From Acidimicrobiales bacterium (lineage in GTDB: Bacteria; Actinomycetota; Acidimicrobiia; Acidimicrobiales; Poriferisodalaceae): 64,000 nucleotides of DNA. Shown here piece after piece: positions 35,259-44,015 of the stretch (position 1 is the stretch's first letter; each line of letters starts with the position of its first letter). The DNA is taken from positions 62,001 through 126,000 of the forward strand of contig JAWKIQ010000002.1 in NCBI GenBank assembly GCA_041394185.1. The letters are read 5' to 3'. The translations under genes were made by a program, and so were the position numbers. The notes beneath the pieces were generated by a model. That model was not told the DNA's origin. It saw nothing but the letters and a program-made list of their open reading frames with translations, and ran no database searches.

Positions 35259-38200
35259 GGCACGACCTCATCGAATTGGCCGCCGGTTCCTATCTCGAGT
35301 TGCGCCAGCAGCGAGGGCTCGTCGTGGGTGCCGGGCTCGCCGGTGGGCGCTGCGGGCGCAGCATCGGGCGATCGGCGTCGTTCGGCGAACGCGATGCGGG
35401 CCACGACCAACCAGCCGACCCACTGAGCCAGCAGTATCCAGCCGTTCGCGTCCGGCGGGGTGTGTACCAGGGTCGCCCCGGTTGTGACACCGGGCTCGAA
35501 CCCGCCGGCCCAGCCGTGCACAGGGGCGCTCTGCACCGTTCGGCCACCAGCCTGAATGCTCCAGGTGTCGGCGTCGCCGACTCCCAGCACCACCGTGCCC
35601 GCAGGAACGTCGCCGGTGTATTCGACGGGCGACTTGCGGTCGACGAAGACCGGGAACCAGTCACCGGTGGGGGTCGACGCCAGCTCGGTGGGGGTGCTGG
35701 TGCCCAGCACCGGATTGTCGGAGACCGTAACTGCCCTGACCGGCCTCCAGGCGAGGTTCTGGTAGACGATGACCGACGGATCTGAAGCGATGCGGTCGAA
35801 GTCGAGTTGTGCCGACAAGGTGTCGATCAGGTCGGCGTCTGCAGGCGTCACCACGCCGCCCGCGAACGACGGCGCAGCGGCTTGGGGCACCACCAAGTAT
35901 CTGACGCCCATCGGCGCTAGCAGGCGACCCAGGCGAGCGGTGTCGCCGGCCAGGGCCGCACTCCAAGACTCGACCATGAACTCGCTGGCCGCGTTGGCCG
36001 GGGTCAGCCAGGCAGACCTGACATCGGCCAGGCCGTCGCTGGAGGCGGTGACCGCCAGGCCTTCGGATATCTCGCGGCCCGGTATCGGCAACAGCTCGGG
36101 GTCGCCGATCCACATGACCCTGAACGAACCTTCCGAGGGTTCGTTCGCGATGAGGCGGAGCGCACCGGACAGATCAGTGGTGGGTGCGCCGTAGGTGCCG
36201 CCGGCCGCGGCGGCCAAAGCCGACAGACTGCCCAAGGCCAACCCGGCTGCACCGATGCCGACCGTCAAGCGTCGAGCTGCGAGCCCAAAGCGGGGAATGT
36301 CGAACTCGAACGTCGCAAAGGTTATGCCTGCGGCCCACGAGACGCCGACCGCAGCGGGAACCAACAGCAGATGTACGTCTGGCAGCTCCAGCTGCGAGAA
36401 CGGCTGGTTGGACGACACCCAGGCCGCGCCAAAAGACACCAGCGCAACCGACCATGCCCTGGTGGCCCACGTGGCCCGCCAATCGCGCCCCATCACCAAC
36501 GACAGAGCGGCAGCCACCAGTATCCCGAGGGTCACCACCGAAGTGCTCCACGGGCCCACCGAGAAGCCCACGATGTCGATCAGCTCGGTCGGGCCACCCC
36601 GGTTAGGACCCAGAACCGACTGCCAAAGCGCTTCGGGATCGTCCAGCCAGCGCGACAGCCATGGGGCGTGCATCGCCAGGGCCACCGCCGAGGCGACCAG
36701 GCTCAAGACCACGGCGCGCAATGGCCGCAGAACATGGCCGGTGAGAATCGACGTGACCACCAGCACCGTTGCGATGGCGGGAACCATCACCAGCACGAAT
36801 GGCTCGAACGCAGCGACTATGGCCAGAGCCAAGGCCAGAGACACCGTTTGGTGCCCCGCGCTGCGAACCACCACGCCGGGCCCGGGGCCGTCGCCTTGGG
36901 GGCCGTAGGGCGAGGCCCCGATGAGCCGAGCGAGTCGGCCGATGATGAAAGGCATCGTGGCGTACAGCAGCAGCACGTCCCAGCGGCCGGCCGCCACCGC
37001 GTCGTACGCGATGGGTATTGCTGCGTAGGCGATAGCCGAAACCAACCGGCCACGCCTGGACCCGAGCGGCCCCGACAGCCGCCAGGCGCCTATCCATCCC
37101 ATCGGTATCAGGCCGACGATCAAGAGCTTGCGCAGCAGCCCGGTGGCACCCAGCAGCAGGGTCGAAGCCAGGCCGAGCATCCCGACACCGGCCGGAACGA
37201 ACCCAGAAGAACCCAGCTCGGCGTCGGACCAGCTCGAGCCGAATGTGTGCAGGAAGGCCCCCCTCGACGGGAACTGAAGGAACTGCCCGAACGATGCGAT
37301 GTCTCTGGTGATCAGGTGCCTGGCACCAAAGACGAGGAACAGCGCCAGCACGGCCCACACGACCAGGGCAACCCGCCGCGGACCCTCCGACATGGCGCCG
37401 GCAAGCTCGCGGCCGCGCGCCGCGAAGTCTTGGAAGCGCGAACCTTCCCCGATCTGGCCGCGCAGAAACGCCGAGAATCGGGCACTTCCGCCGACTTGAA
37501 GGCGCCTCACATCACTGTCGCGGACTCGCCTGATCTTGCGGATCTCGCGACGCATCTTGGGAAACCGCCCGAAGCGTCGGAGATTCCAAGTCCACGCGCT
37601 GGCGATTTCGCGAGCCTGGGCGAAGCGGCCGGTGAGCACCGAAAAGACGATCTCGCCCGCCGACCAGACGATCGCCTGGGGCAGCACCCGCAGCAGGTCG
37701 ACCCAGCCATAACACTTGAGCATCGACCGAACCCGATGCCTCAGCAGCCGATGGCGCCTGCTGATGTCGGGCTGGCGAGCGCCCAGGGCTTCGAGATGCC
37801 TGACCTTGGCGTCGGGAACCACCATGACCCGCCCACCGACGATGTGAGAACGCCAGCACAGGTCGACGTCGTCGCCCAGAAAGTCGATCTCGGGGTCGAA
37901 GCCGCCGACCGACTCGAACAGGTCACATCTGACGAGCAGGCAGCCCGACTGCAGCGCAAATACGTCGCGCACCCGGTCGTGTTGCTCTTGGTCGAGTTCG
38001 CCGGCCTCGGCATACGGAGCCTGAACACCCGTCTTGTCGACCGCCATGCCCACAGACCGGATGCGGCGGCCATCTGACCAATCGACGATCTTGGGCCCGA
38101 GGATTCCGGCATTGGAACGGAAAGCCTCTTCGACCAGGATCGACACGACGTCTTCGGACAAGGCGATGTCGTCGTGGAGAAACAGGTAGAACCCTGCGCC

Positions 38201-38455
38201 CGAAACCGACTCGGTGACCATGTTGGCCGCGGCGCCGTAACCCTTGGCCGCCTCGGCCCGGTGCACCACCGCTCGGGGAGCCACGGCGCTGACGCGCTCT
38301 GCTACCGGTTCCGAGCCGGTGTCGATTACGAGGATTTCGAGGCTCGAGTAGGTCTGAGTGGTCAGGCTGGAAAGCGTCTCTTCGAACCACGGGCCGGGGT
38401 TGCACGCAACCACCACGGCGACAACCGGGGGAAGGGCAGCGGGCGACTCGGTCAC
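35255..38455 (-). CDS. Large GT2 glycosyltransferase with multi-pass membrane region
   Basis: A 1066-residue protein. A GT2 domain (about 8-245) shows VVAVVVACNPGPWFEETL, LVIDTGSEPV, the metal-binding FLHDDIALSEDV, and GGFDPEIDFLGDDVDLCWR. About a dozen transmembrane helices follow (about 365-740). An extracytoplasmic domain (about 760-1010) and a final membrane helix plus charged tail complete it. In actinobacteria such fusions are paired with DUF5719 genes and are thought to work on a cell-envelope polysaccharide. The GTG at 38455 gives MTESPAAL. The 3' end overlaps the DUF5719 start by 4 bp. Confidence 0.82.
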   Translation of the reverse strand: MTESPAALPPVVAVVVACNPGPWFEETLSSLTTQTYSSLEILVIDTGSEPVAERVSAVAPRAVVHRAEAAKGYGAAANMVTESVSGAGFYLFLHDDIALSEDVVSILVEEAFRSNAGILGPKIVDWSDGRRIRSVGMAVDKTGVQAPYAEAGELDQEQHDRVRDVFALQSGCLLVRCDLFESVGGFDPEIDFLGDDVDLCWRSHIVGGRVMVVPDAKVRHLEALGARQPDISRRHRLLRHRVRSMLKCYGWVDLLRVLPQAIVWSAGEIVFSVLTGRFAQAREIASAWTWNLRRFGRFPKMRREIRKIRRVRDSDVRRLQVGGSARFSAFLRGQIGEGSRFQDFAARGRELAGAMSEGPRRVALVVWAVLALFLVFGARHLITRDIASFGQFLQFPSRGAFLHTFGSSWSDAELGSSGFVPAGVGMLGLASTLLLGATGLLRKLLIVGLIPMGWIGAWRLSGPLGSRRGRLVSAIAYAAIPIAYDAVAAGRWDVLLLYATMPFIIGRLARLIGASPYGPQGDGPGPGVVVRSAGHQTVSLALALAIVAAFEPFVLVMVPAIATVLVVTSILTGHVLRPLRAVVLSLVASAVALAMHAPWLSRWLDDPEALWQSVLGPNRGGPTELIDIVGFSVGPWSTSVVTLGILVAAALSLVMGRDWRATWATRAWSVALVSFGAAWVSSNQPFSQLELPDVHLLLVPAAVGVSWAAGITFATFEFDIPRFGLAARRLTVGIGAAGLALGSLSALAAAAGGTYGAPTTDLSGALRLIANEPSEGSFRVMWIGDPELLPIPGREISEGLAVTASSDGLADVRSAWLTPANAASEFMVESWSAALAGDTARLGRLLAPMGVRYLVVPQAAAPSFAGGVVTPADADLIDTLSAQLDFDRIASDPSVIVYQNLAWRPVRAVTVSDNPVLGTSTPTELASTPTGDWFPVFVDRKSPVEYTGDVPAGTVVLGVGDADTWSIQAGGRTVQSAPVHGWAGGFEPGVTTGATLVHTPPDANGWILLAQWVGWLVVARIAFAERRRSPDAAPAAPTGEPGTHDEPSLLAQLEIGTGGQFDEVVP

Positions 38456-38553
38456 GACTTGGCGAGGGTACTCGACATCGACCTCGATAGGCCCGCGAAG
38501 CCCCCGGTTTTGCGCGTGTCGAGGTGGCTCGGGACCGATACCTTCAACCCCCG

Positions 38554-38724
38554 ATGGCCAGCTCAGAGTCAGACGATCTAAGGGACGCCGCGTACACCGC
38601 GATCGGCTTCGCCGTTCTGGGGTTTCAGCGGCTTCAGGTCAAGCGGCGTCAGCTCGAGCGCGAGTTCGGTTCGTTGGCTCGATCGTGGACCCGCCACGGC
38701 TCGGAGTGGCTCGAAGAGCGCTGA
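38554..38724 (+). CDS. Small hypothetical protein
   Basis: A 56-residue protein in a gap between two minus-strand genes. It is helical and amphipathic, with a hydrophobic segment (YTAIGFAVLGFQRL) and then a strongly charged helix (QVKRRQLEREFGSL). Codon use matches the neighbours. The ATG at 38554 is preferred to an in-frame GTG-type start at 38524. No family is recognised; small helical proteins of this kind are often encoded near envelope genes. The stop is 24 bp from the convergent SpoIID gene. Confidence 0.5.
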   Translation: MASSESDDLRDAAYTAIGFAVLGFQRLQVKRRQLEREFGSLARSWTRHGSEWLEER

Positions 38725-38748
38725 CTCACCAGAGCCCGGCCCGATTCG

Positions 38749-40851
38749 TCAGCGCAGCGAGGCCACCGAAACCACGCCGTCGCCCGCAACGCTGGTCACA
38801 TAATCGGGGGAATCTCCGAACGGGAAGCTTCGGCCGGTCTCGGTGACTATCCAATAGCCATCACCCGTGGATGAGGTCGCCAACGCAACCACCCGTCCCT
38901 TGTTGTCGCGCCCGGCCCTGCTGCCCAGGAAGCGGGCGTCTCCGAACATGAAGACCCCGCCGTCGCTGGCGACGAACGCGTACCCCTGGCCCGAAGACGA
39001 GGGAATCATCGACACGATCGGCTGGTCGAGGTTCATGCCCCCGGTGCTGCCGTGGAAGGGGGCATCGCCAAATGCGAAAATTCCACCGTCTGCTGCAACG
39101 AGCCAATAACCAAGCCCACTGGGTGCGCGAGACATCCCCACAACCGGCTTGTCCAGGCGTACACCACCCATCGACCCGTGAAACGCCGCGTCGCCGAACG
39201 CGAAGACACCACCGTCGGAGGCCACCAGCCAATATCCGTTGCCGCTGGCCGTGGGCGTCATGCCGACGATCGGCTGATCCAGAACGATGTCGCCCGTGCT
39301 GCCCCAGAACGTCGCGTCGCCGAAAGCGAACACACCACCGTCGGAGGCCACAAGCCAATACCCTCGCCCCGAGCGCGTGGCTGCCACGCCCACGATGGGC
39401 TCCTTCAGGTCATATTCCGACATGTCGCCGTAGTGGATCGCCCGCCCGAACGCCAGCACCGTGCCGTCGGACTTGGCCAGATACAGGCCCTGGGTCTGAG
39501 GCTCGGGAGACTCGAAGTCGGGGAAGTGGTACCAGTCGGATCGCAGGCCCAACGACCGGCGAAACACGTCGCCGCCCCAGCTGTTGAATCGCAGCTGCAC
39601 GGTAGAGGCGGTGCCAACCAGATCGAGTCCACGGACCCTTCCCCCGAGCTCGCCCAGACCGTTGCGATGAGTCACGTCGATACGAACCAGGGTTCCCAGC
39701 GACGGCCAGATCTCCTCGATGCGGCTGCGATCGATGGCGACACTCCAGTTGTGGTTGGGGTTCAGCGACACGTCGTCGCCGGCATCCTCGGCCGCCGGGA
39801 AAGCGCTGCCCTCGTTCAGGTCGGCGGTCCAGCCCCCGGTCGACGAGGCGAACTCGGTGAGAGCGATCGAGCTGTCGGTGTGGCGCCTGACCTGGCCTGC
39901 TGTGGCCAGAACCGCAGCGTTGGTGGTGGCCTGTGCCGGCCCGTGGTCTAGGGGCAAACCGTTCAGGCCCGCTCCGCCATAGACCTGACACGACTGCGTG
40001 TCGCAGGTGTCGGAGGCATAGCCGCTGACCCGGCGACTTGCGGCCTGGGCCATCGAGTACGAGCGCGCCGCCACCGCCTGGGCCTTCAGGGCCTCGAGGC
40101 CGCGGCCTTCACCTCTTGTGCCCCACCACGACGGCGACTCGCGAGGCACGACGCCCCTCAGGTATTGCTCGAGCGGGAGCCGGTTGAGCACAAATGACTC
40201 GTTGCCGATCTCGACGAACCGCAAGGCCCCGCGATAGGCACGCTTGTCGTCGCCGGTGCAGACCTGCAGCATCTGGTTCAGGTCGTCGCCTTGCTCGGCC
40301 AACCCGACGACCGCTTCGATGAACGGATGGCCGTTTTGGCCCTCGGTGCCATCGATGCCGGAGGCAGCGGCCGCCCAGTCGGCACCGGCGCAATCGGGCC
40401 CGCGGTCCACAGCAAACCGATCGACTCCCTCCAGGCGGATACGGGCCGCCTCGCCGGCGGCGAATTCGACACCAGCCACCGAGAACGGCGTGTTTGCGGT
40501 GATCCTGAGGGGTGTGCGGTTCAGTGCGGTGAGGTGAACCTTGATGTCTTCGTCGGCGACGATCTCGCCGAACGTCGTGTTGCCGTAGTACTGGTCGAGG
40601 ATCTGCTCGTAGGTCCATCCGTCGTCGACCGCGTAGCCCAACGCCCCGTATTGGCCCAGGCCACGCCCGTGGCCGAAACCCTTGCCTTCGATGACGATCT
40701 GGTCGGGCGCAACGGCGGCCGCCGACGCGCTCTGAGCGCCGGCCGACGACGAGCCGATGCCGGCCAGGGCCGACAAGATCAGGGTCAAGGAAACAAAAAC
40801 AGCACTAGTTCGGGCCATAGCGGCGATCAGCTCATCTGTGAAACGAAGCAT
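38749..40851 (-). CDS. Secreted SpoIID/LytB-domain protein with C-terminal six-unit repeat domain
   Basis: A 700-residue exported protein. A signal sequence (start at 40851 or, more simply, the ATG at 40818) precedes GKGFGHGRGLGQYGA and a SpoIID core (about 210-340) with RLPLEQYLRGVVPRESP and LKAQAVAARSYSMAQ. In SpoIID proteins such residues form a lytic transglycosylase acting on peptidoglycan strands lacking stem peptides. The last 235 residues hold six roughly 42-residue units with the core GYWLVASDGGVFAFGDA. The same unit ends the subtilase encoded just upstream. Spore formation is not implied; LytB-type homologs occur widely in non-sporulating actinobacteria. Confidence 0.85.
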   Translation of the reverse strand: MLRFTDELIAAMARTSAVFVSLTLILSALAGIGSSSAGAQSASAAAVAPDQIVIEGKGFGHGRGLGQYGALGYAVDDGWTYEQILDQYYGNTTFGEIVADEDIKVHLTALNRTPLRITANTPFSVAGVEFAAGEAARIRLEGVDRFAVDRGPDCAGADWAAAASGIDGTEGQNGHPFIEAVVGLAEQGDDLNQMLQVCTGDDKRAYRGALRFVEIGNESFVLNRLPLEQYLRGVVPRESPSWWGTRGEGRGLEALKAQAVAARSYSMAQAASRRVSGYASDTCDTQSCQVYGGAGLNGLPLDHGPAQATTNAAVLATAGQVRRHTDSSIALTEFASSTGGWTADLNEGSAFPAAEDAGDDVSLNPNHNWSVAIDRSRIEEIWPSLGTLVRIDVTHRNGLGELGGRVRGLDLVGTASTVQLRFNSWGGDVFRRSLGLRSDWYHFPDFESPEPQTQGLYLAKSDGTVLAFGRAIHYGDMSEYDLKEPIVGVAATRSGRGYWLVASDGGVFAFGDATFWGSTGDIVLDQPIVGMTPTASGNGYWLVASDGGVFAFGDAAFHGSMGGVRLDKPVVGMSRAPSGLGYWLVAADGGIFAFGDAPFHGSTGGMNLDQPIVSMIPSSSGQGYAFVASDGGVFMFGDARFLGSRAGRDNKGRVVALATSSTGDGYWIVTETGRSFPFGDSPDYVTSVAGDGVVSVASLR
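38785..39495 (-). repeat. Six tandem ~42-residue units (GYWLVASDGG... type)
   Basis: Units begin about every 126 bp and share GYWLVAsDGGvFaFGDA, then a GS and a PIVGM segment. Units 2-4 are nearly identical; the first (GLYLAKSDGT) and last (GYWIVTETGR) are degenerate. A beta-propeller or beta-solenoid is likely. Confidence 0.85.
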
Positions 40852-40897
40852 CGGTGGGCACTCACCACCAGCAATGTCGGCAGTTGGCCGTTACTCC

Positions 40898-42808
40898 CTA
40901 ACAATCGACGGACCGGTTGACCCGCGCCACCGCCACCGCTGGCGGTGAAACCAAGCTAGCGGTGCCATCGGCGTTGCGGACGTCGCCTGTGTCGTGAACG
41001 AACCACAGCTCTCCAGCGGACGAGATCGCACCGACCAGGCGCCCAGACCCGGTTGCCGAGACATAGCCGGCAACCGGCAGGGTCACGACACCCCGATCGA
41101 CGATCAACGCATACCCGGCGCCGAGGTTGGCAGCGCCGGAAACCGTCGCCCGGATGCTGCCCTGATAGGTCGCATCCCCATAGGCGAACACGCGGGCGTC
41201 GGATGTGAAGAGCCAATACCCACGACCCGAGGGCGACGCGACCATGTCGACCACCCGAGCACCGAGGTTCACCCCGCCGAGCGAGCCAAAGAATCCGGCG
41301 TCGCCGAACGCAAAGACGCCGCCGTCGGCCGCTGCCAGCCAATAGCCCCTACCCGAGGGCGTCGCAACGATTGCGACCACCGGAGCAGCCAGCGCGATCG
41401 AGCGGACGTCGCCAACGAACGCGGCGTCGCCGCCAGTTCGGACGAGCCCCGCAGCATCCACCGTCCACAGCCCCGAACAACTGCGCGCCGCGGCCACCGC
41501 CCCGCGATGCACGAACTCGGGCCCGACGATCGGCACAGAGTCGCCCAGCGCGTGCACGGTTCCTGACGTGCTGAGCACCTGCAAGCCCGGACGCGACTGG
41601 CCCAGACCCGACAGGTCGAGGTGCCTATTGGCTGCAACCGCAGCGCGCGACAGGTCGTGGAGATGCGTAGCGATGCGGTCGACAGTCCATTCAGGGTGCA
41701 TCTGCTTGAGCGCCAACGCTGCTCCCGAAACGATGGCGGTGGCATACGACGAACCGGTTCGGGTCGTCTGGGGCCGTCCCGGAAACACGCCGGCGGTCAG
41801 AAGCGACCGGCCCGGAGCGACGACATCGGCCGACGCCAGCGATGTGAACGGTCGTGCCTGTTGATCGCTGGCGGCAACGCCTATGACGGTGTCGAAGGCT
41901 GCCGGACACACCAGCGTCTCACCTCGATGATTGCCGGCGGCCGCGACGACCACGACACCCGCCCGATGCGCGGCGGCGATGGCCGCCTCCACCCGGGGCA
42001 TCGCCGAGCATTGGCTGGCCATCGAAAGGTTGATCACCGAAGCGCCTTCGGCGACGGCGCATGTGACGGCGGTGGCGACCGCAGCGTCGTTTGCGATCAA
42101 CTCACCATCGACCAGGCTGTACACGGGGATGTCCAGCAACCTGACGTCGTCCACCAGCGGGGCCAGGCCCGACCCGTCGCCCAGATGGGCAGCCACCAGG
42201 CCTGCAACCGACGTTGCGTGATCGGTCTCGATGGGCTCTCCCGGTGCGCAGCCGGGCCGCTCGACAAGGCCCGAGAGGTCGGGATGATCGAGTTCGATCC
42301 CCGAGTCGATGATCGCAATCGCCAGACCACCGCCATCGAGCGGAGCATCTAGCCCCATGGCGGCCAGGTGCCACTGCGACAGCACGACCTCGCCGACCGC
42401 GCAACCCAGCACGCAAGGATCTGGACCCGAAGCCGGGCCCAACACAGGCGGGGTGGGCGCCACGGTCGTGGTCGTGGCCGGTGCCACGGACGACGTTGTG
42501 GTCGTGGCCGGTGCCACGGACGACGTTGTGGTCGTGGCCGGTGCTACCGAGGTCGACGTTGTGGTCGTGGTCGGCGCCGCGGTCGAGGTCGTGGTTGTGG
42601 TCGGCGCCACCGAGGTGGACACATCGACCGGATCGTCAGCTGCAGTGATGCTCGGCGAAAGCGTCGTCGAGGTCGTCGAAGACATCTCGGGCTGCGGCAC
42701 GGCAGCCGAGGTCGACGTCGGCGAAACGGGTTCGTCGGCAGACGCAGGCGCAGCCATCGCCGACAAGGCGAGGGCCAAGGCTGCAATAGCCGCAACTGAT
42801 CGATGCAC
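40898..42808 (-). CDS. Secreted subtilisin-like serine protease (S8) with C-terminal repeat domain
   Basis: A 636-residue exported protease. A signal peptide (about 1-24) is followed by a Thr/Ser-rich linker (about 30-118). The S8 domain has the catalytic Asp168 (AIIDSGIELDHPD), His197 (DHATSVAG) and Ser354 (TGSSYATAIVSG), with the oxyanion Asn293 in AAAGN. Two cysteines (PCVLGC) precede it. The C-terminus (about 405-636) carries degenerate units of the same repeat found in the SpoIID protein encoded 46 bp downstream. The GTG at 42808 starts the signal peptide. Substrate and export partner are unknown; cell-surface attachment is plausible. Confidence 0.88.
   Translation of the reverse strand: MHRSVAAIAALALALSAMAAPASADEPVSPTSTSAAVPQPEMSSTTSTTLSPSITAADDPVDVSTSVAPTTTTTSTAAPTTTTTSTSVAPATTTTSSVAPATTTTSSVAPATTTTVAPTPPVLGPASGPDPCVLGCAVGEVVLSQWHLAAMGLDAPLDGGGLAIAIIDSGIELDHPDLSGLVERPGCAPGEPIETDHATSVAGLVAAHLGDGSGLAPLVDDVRLLDIPVYSLVDGELIANDAAVATAVTCAVAEGASVINLSMASQCSAMPRVEAAIAAAHRAGVVVVAAAGNHRGETLVCPAAFDTVIGVAASDQQARPFTSLASADVVAPGRSLLTAGVFPGRPQTTRTGSSYATAIVSGAALALKQMHPEWTVDRIATHLHDLSRAAVAANRHLDLSGLGQSRPGLQVLSTSGTVHALGDSVPIVGPEFVHRGAVAAARSCSGLWTVDAAGLVRTGGDAAFVGDVRSIALAAPVVAIVATPSGRGYWLAAADGGVFAFGDAGFFGSLGGVNLGARVVDMVASPSGRGYWLFTSDARVFAYGDATYQGSIRATVSGAANLGAGYALIVDRGVVTLPVAGYVSATGSGRLVGAISSAGELWFVHDTGDVRNADGTASLVSPPAVAVARVNRSVDC
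40900..41590 (-). repeat. Degenerate copies of the GYWLVASDGG-type unit
   Basis: About six units, best seen in GYWLAAADGGVFAFGDAGF and GYWLFTSDARVFAYGDATY. Earlier units (GLQVLSTSGTVHALGDS, GLWTVDAAGLVRTGGDA) keep only the glycine and GD positions. Same architecture as 38785-39495. Confidence 0.75.
42471..42563 (-). repeat. 30-bp tandem repeat in the protease linker
   Basis: Two identical 30-bp units (42471-42500 and 42501-42530) and a third variant of 33 bp. Each encodes the 10-residue unit SSVAPATTTT in the Thr-rich linker of the subtilase. Confidence 0.9.
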
Positions 42809-42919
42809 GGTCTGGTCCGATCGGGTGCTCCGCCCGTAAGTCCACGACCGCTACCGGAGAGTACAGAACAACCTCACCGCTTGGGTGTCATCTGGCCGCT
42901 GATAATGCGACGGGATTGC

Positions 42920-43903
42920 TCAGCGGTTGAGGTTGGCGCTCTCTAGCGCCACATCGTTTTCGACCATCATCGTGACGAGATCCTTGAACTCGACCTCGGG
43001 AGCCCAGTTGAGCTGATCCCGAGCCTTGGAACAATCGCCGATCAGCAGGTCGACCTCGGCCGGGCGCATGAAGCGCTCGTCCTGTCGCACGTGGGACTGC
43101 CAGTCCTCGATGCCAACCGCTTCAAAGGCCAGCCGCACGAATTCCTGGACCTGGTGAGTCTGGCCCGTAGCCACGACGAAGTCGTCGGGCTCGTCTTGCT
43201 GCAGCATCGCCCACATCGCCTTGACGTAGTCGCCCGCGAAGCCCCAGTCGCGCTGCGGCGTCAGATCGCCCAGCACCAACTCGCTCTGCAAGCCGAGCTT
43301 GATCCTGGCGACGGCGTTGGTGACCTTGCGGGTGACGAACTCGATGCCGCGCCGCGGCGATTCGTGGTTGAACAAGATGCCCGAGCACGCGTAGAGGCCA
43401 TAGGACTCGCGGTAGTTGACCGTGGTGTGATGGCCGAAGACCTTCGCGGTTCCGTACGGCGACCGCGGGTAGAAGGGCGTCAACTCGGTCTGGGGAGTCT
43501 CGCGGACCTTGCCGAACATCTCCGAGCTGGAAGCCTGATAGAAGCGGATGGGGTTGTTTTGACCACCGACCAGGCGGATCGCCTCGAGCATGCGCAGAAC
43601 ACCCAGGCCGGTGACGTCGGCGGTCAGCTCGGCCTGCTTGAACGACAGCGCCACGAAGCTGATGGCGCCGAGGTTGTACACCTCATCGGGCTGGCTGTAC
43701 TCGAGAGCAGCGATCAGCGACGACAGGTCCTGGAGATCGCCGGAAACCAGCTCGACGAAAGGAAGCTCGCGCTGGATGATGTCGGCCCTCGGGTTGCGCT
43801 GACCACGGACCATTCCGTAGACCTTGTAGTCCATCGAGTGCAGGAACTCGGCGAGATATTGGCCGTCCTGGCCGGTGATTCCTGTTATCAGAGCGGAAGG
43901 CAC
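42920..43903 (-). CDS. gmd: GDP-mannose 4,6-dehydratase
   Basis: A 327-residue extended SDR. The NADP loop is ALITGITGQDGQYLAE. The catalytic Ser/Thr is in ASSSEMFG and the Tyr-Lys pair in SPYGTAKVF. FNHESPRRG and ARIKLG are Gmd-specific. It turns GDP-mannose into GDP-4-keto-6-deoxymannose, the precursor of GDP-rhamnose, GDP-fucose or GDP-perosamine. No partner reductase or aminotransferase for the next step is recognised in this window. The GTG at 43903 starts MPSALITG. Confidence 0.93.
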   Translation of the reverse strand: MPSALITGITGQDGQYLAEFLHSMDYKVYGMVRGQRNPRADIIQRELPFVELVSGDLQDLSSLIAALEYSQPDEVYNLGAISFVALSFKQAELTADVTGLGVLRMLEAIRLVGGQNNPIRFYQASSSEMFGKVRETPQTELTPFYPRSPYGTAKVFGHHTTVNYRESYGLYACSGILFNHESPRRGIEFVTRKVTNAVARIKLGLQSELVLGDLTPQRDWGFAGDYVKAMWAMLQQDEPDDFVVATGQTHQVQEFVRLAFEAVGIEDWQSHVRQDERFMRPAEVDLLIGDCSKARDQLNWAPEVEFKDLVTMMVENDVALESANLNR

Positions 43904-44015
43904 GTGACACCCCTAGGCAGTACGAAGCAGACGAGGGCCTAAGAGTAGGTTGCCTTTCGCCGGTTGGGGCGCATACCCGTCCGCCTAGACGCGGAGCTTG
44001 CCACGCTTCGCGATA

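Noticed and set aside
38785..39495. Regularly spaced repeats that could suggest a CRISPR-like array
   Set aside because: The period is about 126 bp and the units are in-frame protein repeats without short conserved palindromes or unique spacers.
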